The notes beneath the pieces are model-generated. The model was not told where the DNA came from and did not search any database. It saw only the letters and a program-made list of their open reading frames with translations. Made by a program: the position numbers and the translations under genes. From assembly GCA_015227615.1 (NCBI GenBank), contig JAALGZ010000019.1:372001-436000 (forward strand): a DNA stretch of 64,000 nucleotides, read 5' to 3'. This DNA is from Labyrinthula sp. Ha (lineage: Eukaryota; Sar; Bigyra; Labyrinthulida; Labyrinthulaceae). Shown piece after piece: positions 50,301 to 58,722 of this stretch (its first letter is position 1; each line of letters begins with the position of its first letter).

Positions 50301-50590
50301 TAATATGATGAACTAAAATACAAACTTCAATATTCTTAAAATAGTTTCTACTATATCCCGCAAAATAAAGAATAATTTTGAATCAATTCAAACTAAAGAT
50401 CACCAAAAGTTAAATCTAACAGGTGTTTATCATAGACCGGTACAAGAAGAACTAAATGTACTTTCTATAAAAAACTCAGCTCCATTGCAACCTTTAGTAT
50501 AAACAAAAGTTTATAATCTCGTATATGTATAGATAAATTACCTAATTTCGTGTATTTTCTGTCTTTTTTTAATTTCATAAAAGTTAAGTC
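47357..50590. other. Gap: 3.2 kb spacer between tandem copies
   Basis: AT-rich DNA with no supported gene. One 61-codon frame at 48677-48862 has no motif. It separates the two copies of the tandem duplication. Confidence 0.5.
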
Positions 50591-52075
50591 TTAAACTTCA
50601 AGTGCTTTTATTTGATTATTATTGTCTTTTTTAGACTTAAGAAATAGTGTGTGAGATACTTTATTGATAAATCGCTTATGCAACTGGTTTTCGTATGTTA
50701 ATCTTGCGACTAAGTAAATCCAAACAAAAAAAAGCAAAAATGTTGAAATAAAGAGAAATATATTTGCAACTCTCAAGCCATCTTTTTTCTTATAGTGCTC
50801 AGTTAAATAAATACCTGTAGCAATAATTACTAAGTTGAATAATCTACTTGCAAAATCTATTTTGTTCATATAAAAAACTTTGAAAGGTAACAAATAAACA
50901 AGAAATAAAATGCAAATAATATTAACACTAAGAACAATAAACCCATATGTTTTATCATTTTTATGATATACTTCTTCCTCCAAATATTTTTTAAATGCCT
51001 TATCATGATTTTCCTCAGAATCCAAAGTATGTTCAGTAATATCTTCAACATTGAAATATAAGACAAATAAACAAAAACGTTCTACTATAGTAATAAAAAA
51101 GTAAAATTTGGAATTAAAAATAAAATAAGAGCCCCTTTCACTCACTTTATTTTCCTGAGTTGTATTTTCTTTATCTTTTGCAGTATTGCCTAAACATCGA
51201 TTGAAAAATAATGAGCTTTCTAAACAAATTTTTTGTTTCAAAGGTAAAAAACACTTTTCAAATAATATAATTAAACTCATCAAAGAACATATCGTTATTA
51301 GAGGAATAATAAGGTGATCTTTTGATCCAATCAAATATTCTCTGTGAAATTTAAACTGAACCTTGTCTCGGGAGTCATCTGTTGAATTTCCTGAATCTAC
51401 TATATAATATCTAGTACTAGTTAGTAGAACTGTACCAGTAAATATCAAGAGAGTTGGAAAAACATAAAAGAAAAGATTATTTCCATAACTCATTATATCC
51501 TTCAGCTTTTCTCTGGAAATATTTAGTCTATCTGGTAAACTAATTATAAATCTCCAATAGCGAAACTGTTTTATTATGGCATAAAGTTCAAATAAACTCA
51601 ACACCACAATAATAATAATTTTATTTTTATTAGAAATAATATCAGCAACCAAAAGAAATGCTCCAAGAAAAATAAATATTTCTAGCACGAATAATGGATA
51701 TAACAATATTGAAATGCACTTTGGAGCCAAGGACAACTTCCTTACTAGCACCAAGAAAAATAAATGATTAAACAAAATTAAGATCGAAGTTGTTAGAAAA
51801 ACTCCAACGTCTTCTTCAATTTCGAATTGAAGTAAAAATATACTGCTTAAACCCTGCATGAAGTCTTCCCATTGTTTAGGATAATTCAGAGGGAGATCTG
51901 CTAGAATACACAAACATTGAACTTGCCAAATAAGTGCAGCCAAAATTCCAACTGTTATTTTGAAGAGTTTTTGAGATGTATCATTATTTGATTCAGTTTC
52001 CTCAATTTCTTTTTTTGTAATTTGCTTCGAGATTAGTCTAAGATTTCTTACCAACCTGTATTCTTTAAAACCCAT
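50591..52075 (-). CDS. Polytopic membrane protein of the WQ...PxxW family, member 2 (intact)
   Basis: The protein is 494 residues from the ATG at MGFKEYRL. The open frame continues 16 codons upstream only to a TTG, inside the block shared with the pseudogene, so the ATG is preferred. About ten hydrophobic segments follow a basic N-terminus. The first carries LIWQVQCLCILADLPLNYPKQWED. A polar loop with KDKENTTQENKVSERG separates the middle segments. YLLPFKVFYMNKIDFASRLFN near residue 410 is the family signature. The last segment is followed by a short basic tail (LKSKKDNNNQIKALEV). The protein is related to the 28019-29464 gene and to the dead copy about 5.1 kb away. Function is unknown. A channel- or receptor-like role is only suggested by topology and by resemblance to TRP-like protist membrane proteins. 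Confidence 0.85.
   Translation of the reverse strand: MGFKEYRLVRNLRLISKQITKKEIEETESNNDTSQKLFKITVGILAALIWQVQCLCILADLPLNYPKQWEDFMQGLSSIFLLQFEIEEDVGVFLTTSILILFNHLFFLVLVRKLSLAPKCISILLYPLFVLEIFIFLGAFLLVADIISNKNKIIIIVVLSLFELYAIIKQFRYWRFIISLPDRLNISREKLKDIMSYGNNLFFYVFPTLLIFTGTVLLTSTRYYIVDSGNSTDDSRDKVQFKFHREYLIGSKDHLIIPLITICSLMSLIILFEKCFLPLKQKICLESSLFFNRCLGNTAKDKENTTQENKVSERGSYFIFNSKFYFFITIVERFCLFVLYFNVEDITEHTLDSEENHDKAFKKYLEEEVYHKNDKTYGFIVLSVNIICILFLVYLLPFKVFYMNKIDFASRLFNLVIIATGIYLTEHYKKKDGLRVANIFLFISTFLLFFVWIYLVARLTYENQLHKRFINKVSHTLFLKSKKDNNNQIKALEV
51864..51955. repeat. High-identity coding block, intact copy
   Basis: Partner of 46798-46889. It encodes WQVQCLCILADLPLNYPKQWE plus a few flanking codons. 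Confidence 0.8.
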
Positions 52076-52080
52076 TTTCC

Positions 52081-52420
52081 TTTTTTTATTTGTATTTAAA
52101 TATGAAAATAGGATTAAACCCAAAAGATTCTTTTATTCATCATTCAAAATAAAAATATCTCCTCAACTATTAAATTGTATGTTCTTTTTCTCTTTGTATT
52201 TTGTTCTATTTAGACGTCTATTTGTATTTATCATTATATATTCTGCCATGGGATACTTGCTTAGCACTAAAATATGTGAATTATATTTCCATGAAAATAA
52301 GAATTATATATTTGGGATTTAGCTTAGATACGCTATAATATTATTTCACAGCAAATAAAATATCTTATTGGCGATAAATCTGGTACAAGAAAGAATTAAA
52401 TAAATTTCCCAAAATAAATC
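52081..52420. repeat. Duplicated 5' flanking block, copy 2
   Basis: Partner of 47012-47356 and the upstream region of the intact gene. It probably includes the promoter. It differs from copy 1 by scattered substitutions and a few one- to several-base gaps. Confidence 0.88.
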
Positions 52421-55400
52421 TCATATTTGATACTGTTTCTTTGTCTCATATGAACCAAAGAGACAAAATAAAAAAAAAGTATTTTCTTAACTTCTTGTTT
52501 ACTTCTTGATATCCCTGAGTTAATCTCTAGTTGCTAGTATTATACTATAGCTATAATACAAATGTATAACTAGCATGTAGTCAATACAATACAAATATGT
52601 TTAGTTGTGTCTTCAAGCGAGAGAAGAAAAAAAACACATAGAATTAGGGTGAATTATATATATATATATATAATAAGATTATATTGTCTTCGCTAATTTA
52701 ATGACAATAATGGATCTTATCCCTTAGACATCTACTTTGAACATTAATATGGTACTTTAATTCTCCTTAGAACTTATATCCTGAGAAGTAAGTGTGTTTT
52801 GACGTTTAAGAGAAGAATCATGTCTTATAAACGAGGTTGCTTTAGCACTCAACTTAAATATGATAAGTAATATAATTAATAAAATTAGTTTGTTGTGTAG
52901 TCTTAGTTTCTATAATTATTTTGGGCATTCTTAAGTAATAATTACGTTATTCAACAACCATAGAAAAAAATAGACTCTCGACGACTATTTAACTTACAAA
53001 TTATTTTGAACTAAATTCCCATGTCGTAATAGACTGAGGGCAATGAGTAATGTTTCAGTTTTGTCTAAAAAAATTAAAAATTTAGTTCAAGTAACCAAGT
53101 TAAATTAAGGAAAGAGAACAAAAGTTTAGCAAGTATGTAATTTAGTGTTCCAAACCAAGATAAATATGAAGAAATAAACAACTTGTGCCATATAGTTAGT
53201 TATTCTTAAAAGATATATTTAAGTAATTGAACTTAATACAAGATTTCTTCCCAGGTTAATCAATCTAAATATTTAATCTTCTTCATTTTTAATTTTATCC
53301 AATTAAGTAATTTAGTATCCGTCAGCTATGAAACTGGTGGAAAACCATATACCAAGAAATTCTTATCAAGCTATAGTAGCTTTGAGAATTAGTTGCAGAA
53401 TATTGAATAACTTTCTTTAAGATAAGATCGTTGAAAATGAATTTATAGAGCTGCCATTAAACATATGTATTTCTTAATGGGGTAATCTTTATACTAATTT
53501 CCATGATATATTCTACAACGTAACATATTACCACATAGCTCGTTTACTACAGCACATATAACTAAGATCAAAGGTAAATATCAAACTCAAAGTCATCTTA
53601 AGAAGAATTTAGCATCTACGTGAACCCTTTATAACGCTCACAATTCATCATAGAGACATGATTTGCTTATTTAAGAACACATGGTTTCCTGGAAAGTAGC
53701 TTGTATCAAGTACATTGTGCTAAAATTTTTTCTACTTAAATTACATTCTGCCTACATAAGTACAACTTCTGATGATTATATATATATATTTAAGATAGCA
53801 GAGCTAGTGAAGGCTTAAATAAATGAAGTTGACTACACAGGAAGCTTCTACATCTTACAAGCTTAGACCCCTCAAATAAAATGCACACTAGCTTCGGTAA
53901 TAAGGTCGCACGAGTATTCTACTTGAATAAAGGTGATATTATGTAAATTTAGCTTACTCCAGTGTATTGTAGCCGGAAACTCTAATTTAAAAGCAGTTAT
54001 TATTATTGCAAAAAAGATAATGATACTGAAGTGTTTTTAAAGAAATAATCTATGTTAATTAGGTCACATTATTAAATATGTGTTAAATCTTAATTTCTAT
54101 ACTTAAAGTGTTATGTGAAGTCATGTAGACTGTGGAAGACCAAACTCAAATGCTTTTTTCGTGCCGTGGTCATTTTTGTATTTCAAACTCTAAGCTTTTA
54201 GTGGTTTTTAGTTTACATTTATTTCGAACATTTATGTTTTTCTGGAGTAGGATATATATTTTAGGTGAGTTCAGTTCTCTTGGCAGTGAGAATCGTAAGT
54301 GAGTCGGTAGAATCAAACTAAAAGCAATAATGTGAATATTGAGCTGAAGTATGGCCTTAATTTAATAGCTACAAGTTGCTTAATCGAAATTCTAAGTTTG
54401 GGTTTTACCTGTTGCGTAAGTTGCGGGCATATGGGGATATGAAATATGTATATAGCAACACCCCTCTTCATATTGCCTATTAAATTCATACGTCTCAAAA
54501 CTCTTTTCTGCCATATATCAAGGCCAAAATATGCCAAGAATCAAGGTCACAAAGTTCCTTATGTATAATTTTGGTCGTAAAGTGGTTACAGCGTTCTGTT
54601 TCTTAACTATAAGAGAAAGATATTTCATCTCGCTATAAGTAGACGCTAAGTTACCGAAGAGGGTAACATAATTCTTTATTTTCTGCAGTGTGAATCGTAT
54701 ATCAAATGTAGTACAGTTTAAGACGGTACTTTTATTGCAAAGTATTATTGATTTAACTGCTGTGTATATCAATTAAAAACATAAGTATTTATGGAGACTC
54801 ATAAGAATACCTGAGTAGTACGGAGGCTTGATGAGTTTTTAGTTTGATACTATATATAACTCTTAAGACGAGTAAGGAGAAGGTACTTTTATTATGTCTG
54901 AACACAATTTTTATAACACCTTATAGTAGTTTTGCTCAGAGAACGATATATATACATATATTATTTTAAGGACACATGTCCTTAAATAGGGAAGAAAATT
55001 AAGAAATGATGATTCAAAGTTACTATACATATATATCTATTCTTGAAGTTTATTGATTCTAGTTTTGAAGTGTTCAATTTTATATCAATTAATAGTGAAC
55101 TGCATTGCTTACCATGCCATTTCAAATCAATTTTCAGTGAATGAGCCGTGGGTTAAATTCTCTTGTAATCTATATTTGATTTTTGTGCCTAATGAAAATA
55201 TTAGAACCTTGATAATCGAATTCGTGCATGTTTCAACAGCATATAATTTCTGCAACTTATCATTTGACGCATTAGTTGATTTGAGTTTTGCCATACTGTA
55301 CCACAATATGGATACTAACAGTTGAGCAAAATTTCGAAAAAAAAATATCTATCCTAGCATCTTCATAATATTTTCAATAACTCTTGTACCTTAATTAATA

Positions 55401-56053
55401 AAATAATATTCATAAAGTTCTTAATAGAAGTATTCAAACCTCATGTGCTAGAAAGATTCCAACAGTAGCATGAAATAAGAAACAAGAAGCGACTGAGTCC
55501 AAAAAGTAAAAGGACTCAATGAAATTTTATCTCAATATTTTGGTGATTCGGATAAATACTAACCAAAGCAAAAAAAAATGTTTTCTATAAAATTAGTTTA
55601 GAGTAATCGATATTATTCAATGGATATTAGAATAAATTCTCACTGGTTTCTTATCTCATTCTGAGGTTAAGTGAAACCCTTACTTTCAATATGTATTAGA
55701 GTTCATATACTTGAAAATTATGTTACCATTTATGAAGAATTTTAAATTATGCTCCAATAACGAAAGATAAAATTTTGACCTTGTGATATATATATACGTA
55801 TATATATCTTCAAGAGTACAAGAATGATAAATCCTGTGAACAATTGGAAAGTCTATCACCCACTATTAGAGTAATCCAAGAAAGAAATGTTTTTTCTGAC
55901 TGCAAAGTATAAAATTTATTACCCAAGCAACTATTCTATTCATTAAATATTTGATTTCTTTCCTTTAAGAATTTTACAAACGTAATTTTTTTCCTAATTT
56001 ATCTTTTTTTCAATACTTTTGTTCTTCCATAGCAGAAATATTAAATTCCAAAC
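52421..56053. other. Gap: 3.6 kb AT-rich spacer
   Basis: Simple AT runs occur near 52654-52673 and 53777-53791, and a 20-bp AT palindrome centred on CG at 55788-55807. No gene is supported; frames at 54313-54772 and 55053-55325 show no motifs. Confidence 0.5.
55788..55807. repeat. AT palindrome with CG centre
   Basis: ATATATATACGTATATATAT is a perfect 20-bp palindrome that could form a cruciform, about 280 bp before the poly(A) polymerase gene. It may be no more than a simple repeat. Confidence 0.5.
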
Positions 56054-56080
56054 TATTACCGTTAATCTTTAACGGTAATA
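56054..56080. promoter_or_regulatory. Perfect inverted repeat with paired TAACGG (Myb-type) sites
   Basis: TATTACCGTTAA and TTAACGGTAATA form perfect 12-bp arms around a 3-nt TCT spacer, ending 8 bp before the ATG of the poly(A) polymerase. CCGTTA/TAACGG is the classic Myb recognition core. It could be a promoter element bound as a dimer, or an RNA hairpin at the 5' end of the message if transcription starts upstream of it. Confidence 0.55.
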
Positions 56081-56088
56081 TCTACCAA

Positions 56089-57549
56089 ATGCCCAGAAAG
56101 AGAAAAACGAAAAAAACAACCACTCAAGAAAACAAACTCATAAAAAAACAGAAAATAACAAAAAATTCGTTGAATTCAAAAAACTTATCAAATGGAGAAC
56201 CTTTTAATGAAACAGAAATTGATTTAACTTCCACAGTAAAAGCTCAACCAGCAATAACAGAACTCCAACAGCCAATTTTCCTTCCGTCAGAATTCGCGTA
56301 CGATTATGATGAAGAACCACAACTTCCTTCTAGTGGTGTTGATATCAGAAAAATTCTTTCTTCTGTTCCTAAAAATGAAGATCTACCTGAAGAGTCAGCA
56401 CAAACATTTGATTTTCTCCAATTTGAAGAATCTACGCCAAACAAAGTTGTTCTTCGCCCAACAAAGCATTTCTTTGGCCGAGCTCCTTGGCTACGAATAA
56501 ATGATGAAAATAGAGTTAGAGTTCCTAATGATCCACTTATTTTTTTGCATAATGAAATACTTGAGTTTTATCAATTCATTTCTTCTTCTGAAAAAGAAGA
56601 AAAAATTCGACAAAAAGCATTTGACAAAATTTCAACGGTTATAATAGATGTTTATCCACATGCGACCGTTAAATTATTTGGGTCCATTAAAACGGGATTG
56701 GCATTGCCTGGATCAGACATTGATATTAACGTAAAAGTTTTTGAAGAAGAAGAAAAACAAGTTGAAGCTTTGAATAGAGTAGGAAAAAAAATTCAGTATG
56801 AAATGGAAACTAAGTACTTGGAGTTGATTCCCCACGCTAGGATTCCTATTATTAAAGTAGAGCTTGAAATAGAAGAAAGTGGAGAGAGTTTTGTTCAACA
56901 AATTGATATTGCTTTTGGAACAACAATAAGTGAAGAAAGTGATGATCGATGTGTGAAATTCCTCGAAAAGTATCCGCTTGCGAAGCCTTTGACACTTGTG
57001 TTGAAATATTTCTTTCAACAAAGAAGTCTCAGTGATACATTTCGTGGTGGAATTGGATCTCATTTAACCTTGCTAACTGTCATTTTCACCATGCAGCATT
57101 TTCGAAAAAAAATCATGTTTAATTCGAGATACAGAGGGCAAAAGAATACATCTGGAGATAAGTTCTTTGAACAACAGGAGGACTTAGGCTCTCTCTTGCT
57201 TGAATACTTTAATCTTTTTTCCCGAGATTTAAACTCTGAGAGACTGAAAATTAGCGTTCTGAAAGGCGGTTTGTTAACTAAGAAAATTCACCAAGATCCC
57301 AATGGGACAGGAATCTCACCAGGTTGGGGGCATATAACACTTTTAAACCCAGACAATGAAGAGTTAGATGTTGGCTCTGCGTTTTATATGCACACAAGGT
57401 ATAGGAAGGCTTTTCAACACGCATTTTTCATGCTTTGCAGGGGACTTAAGGACTTTAAAGGGGGAAGAAAAGCGTGGTCTATTTTAGACAGGATAATAAA
57501 GGTTGATGATAAACTGAAGGCACGTTTCAAAACGGCAAGTGGTGTTTGA
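56089..57549 (+). CDS. TRF4/PAPD5-type non-canonical poly(A) polymerase
   Basis: The 486-residue nucleotidyltransferase probably adds short A-tails to nuclear RNAs for exosome processing (TRAMP-like). A lysine-rich N-terminus (KRKTKKTT...IKKQKITK) suggests nuclear entry. The helix FLHNEILEFYQFISSSEKE (152-170) is typical of TRF4. The catalytic palm has the FGS signature (FGSIKTGLALPGSDIDINV, with D210 and D212) and the third Asp in QQIDIAFG (D274). The central domain holds KPLTLVLKYFFQQRSLSDTFRGGIGSHLTLL. The PAP-associated part has EDLGSLLLEYFNLFSRDLN and ITLLNPDNEELDVGSAFYMHTRYRKAFQHAF. The start is the first ATG, right after the inverted repeat. The C-terminus is uncertain: a possible 45-nt intron (57538-57582) would skip the TGA and give a short Gly/Tyr tail ending at the TAA near 57620. 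Confidence 0.92.
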   Translation: MPRKRKTKKTTTQENKLIKKQKITKNSLNSKNLSNGEPFNETEIDLTSTVKAQPAITELQQPIFLPSEFAYDYDEEPQLPSSGVDIRKILSSVPKNEDLPEESAQTFDFLQFEESTPNKVVLRPTKHFFGRAPWLRINDENRVRVPNDPLIFLHNEILEFYQFISSSEKEEKIRQKAFDKISTVIIDVYPHATVKLFGSIKTGLALPGSDIDINVKVFEEEEKQVEALNRVGKKIQYEMETKYLELIPHARIPIIKVELEIEESGESFVQQIDIAFGTTISEESDDRCVKFLEKYPLAKPLTLVLKYFFQQRSLSDTFRGGIGSHLTLLTVIFTMQHFRKKIMFNSRYRGQKNTSGDKFFEQQEDLGSLLLEYFNLFSRDLNSERLKISVLKGGLLTKKIHQDPNGTGISPGWGHITLLNPDNEELDVGSAFYMHTRYRKAFQHAFFMLCRGLKDFKGGRKAWSILDRIIKVDDKLKARFKTASGV

Positions 57550-57913
57550 TATCCTTGCCTCAAGTATAATGGTAGATTATATTCAGGTGGTGGATATTAT
57601 TCTGGCAATCAACATATTTTTTAAGGCAGAGGAGATAGGATTTCTGTGCCTGGTTGATTTTGGTTTATTCTTATACTTGGGCAGTATTGTTGGCAAGTTT
57701 TATATATTGATATGCCGTATTGTGTTTTTGAGTGATACTAGGAACATGATATCAGCAGATATTCAATTATAGCTAGGCAAGTTATCGTTCCTGCGCACAA
57801 CTGCACAACGTGAAACAGTAATTAAGAACTGTTAGAAAAGGACAAATAAAAAAAGACAAGTAAAAAAAAGACAAATTACAAAACCAAAACAAAACGAAAT
57901 TCGAATAACAGGT

Positions 57914-58093
57914 ATGAGAGATTTGCAAGAAGAGGATACTTCATTTGCGATAGACCCGGCGGTGACGATTACCTTCTGGGCTGTTTCAACTGTGTTGGCA
58001 CTTATTATTGGATTCTTTTGCCACAAGAATAGACAGGCCCAAATTGAAAAGACAAGAATGGATGCTACAGCACACTTGAGACCTGCAGCTTAA
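57914..58093 (+). CDS. Small single-pass membrane protein (59 residues)
   Basis: This short frame starts MRDLQEEDTSF and has one clear membrane segment at about residues 17-37 (TITFWAVSTVLALIIGFFC). A basic then polar tail follows (HKNRQAQIEKTRMDATAHLRPAA). Acidic residues before and basic residues after the segment suggest the N-terminus is outside or luminal and the C-terminus cytosolic. The stretch is GC-richer and more codon-like than the flanks, and the frame is closed upstream by a TAG with no earlier ATG. It lies about 360 bp behind the poly(A) polymerase on the same strand. I do not recognise a family. A frame on the opposite strand over the same bases is longer by chance but lacks an ATG start. 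Confidence 0.5.
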   Translation: MRDLQEEDTSFAIDPAVTITFWAVSTVLALIIGFFCHKNRQAQIEKTRMDATAHLRPAA

Positions 58094-58179
58094 CCAAATG
58101 ACCATTTTTAATGCTTTAAAGTCAGTTCACTTGCTCATGTTGCTTCTCTTCCGACAGATTCACTCCATACTGTCCTTGG

Positions 58180-58482
58180 TTAGTTCTTGGATTTCTCCAA
58201 ACGGTGCTTCAGAAACTGAAAAGGGGGTTTGAAAAGTGTACCTATCACAGCAAAGACTGTACACCTAAACTCTGCTTCTTGCGTAAGCTTATGTATAGTG
58301 TTGCCCATTCTTGCGATGAGAAATGTCAAGCTTGGGTATGTTATAAATTTAAGATATTCCCAACAAGAGAAATCATAAAGTATGAAAAGTGCAGAATCAA
58401 GTATCCTAACTTTCGCATTTTTTGACTCCTGCTTTCTTTGCAGCTCTTCTTCAAGTAGCAAGTAGTTCTTCGTTGCTAACAT
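58180..58482 (-). CDS. Doubtful small gene, hypothetical
   Basis: An ATG-started frame of 100 codons begins with LATKNYLLLEEELQRKQESKNAK, which looks protein-like. It continues through a hydrophobic stretch and ends FLKHRLEKSKN. The first 25 codons have good composition; the middle is less convincing, and several GT...AG pairs could mark short introns, giving other C-termini (for example one with SEAPFGEIQELTKDSME in another frame). An upstream ATG frame MFGLTEDFDGFKQPG ends just before this start and might be an earlier exon. So a small spliced minus-strand gene is likely here, but the exact structure is not settled. No family recognised. Confidence 0.3.
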   Translation of the reverse strand: MLATKNYLLLEEELQRKQESKNAKVRILDSALFILYDFSCWEYLKFITYPSLTFLIARMGNTIHKLTQEAEFRCTVFAVIGTLFKPPFQFLKHRLEKSKN

Positions 58483-58722
58483 GAACCAGGCTGCTTGAAA
58501 CCGTCAAAATCCTCAGTCAAACCAAACATCTAGCAAAATATCCAACAGTTATCACAAATAAGAATAATTTTCAAGATATTAAACTTTTTATTCATCCTTT
58601 GGTTTTTTTCTTTTGGCGCATTATAAACAACTTAGGATTCAAAGGAAAAATATCGTTTTTGTTTCGTTCAAGTACAATTTTGGGCAATTGGATACGATTT
58701 GAATATATCAACAAAAACTACA

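Noticed and set aside
57539-57772. Hydrophobic plus-strand frame just behind the poly(A) polymerase
   Set aside because: It overlaps the polymerase stop in another phase and starts within its last codons; composition is that of AT-rich spacer. The in-phase Gly/Tyr frame is the more interesting reading.
57832-58026. Minus-strand frame of 64 codons with hydrophobic end
   Set aside because: It lies antisense to the better-supported 59-residue membrane protein, and the hydrophobic part is the reverse complement of A-rich sequence.
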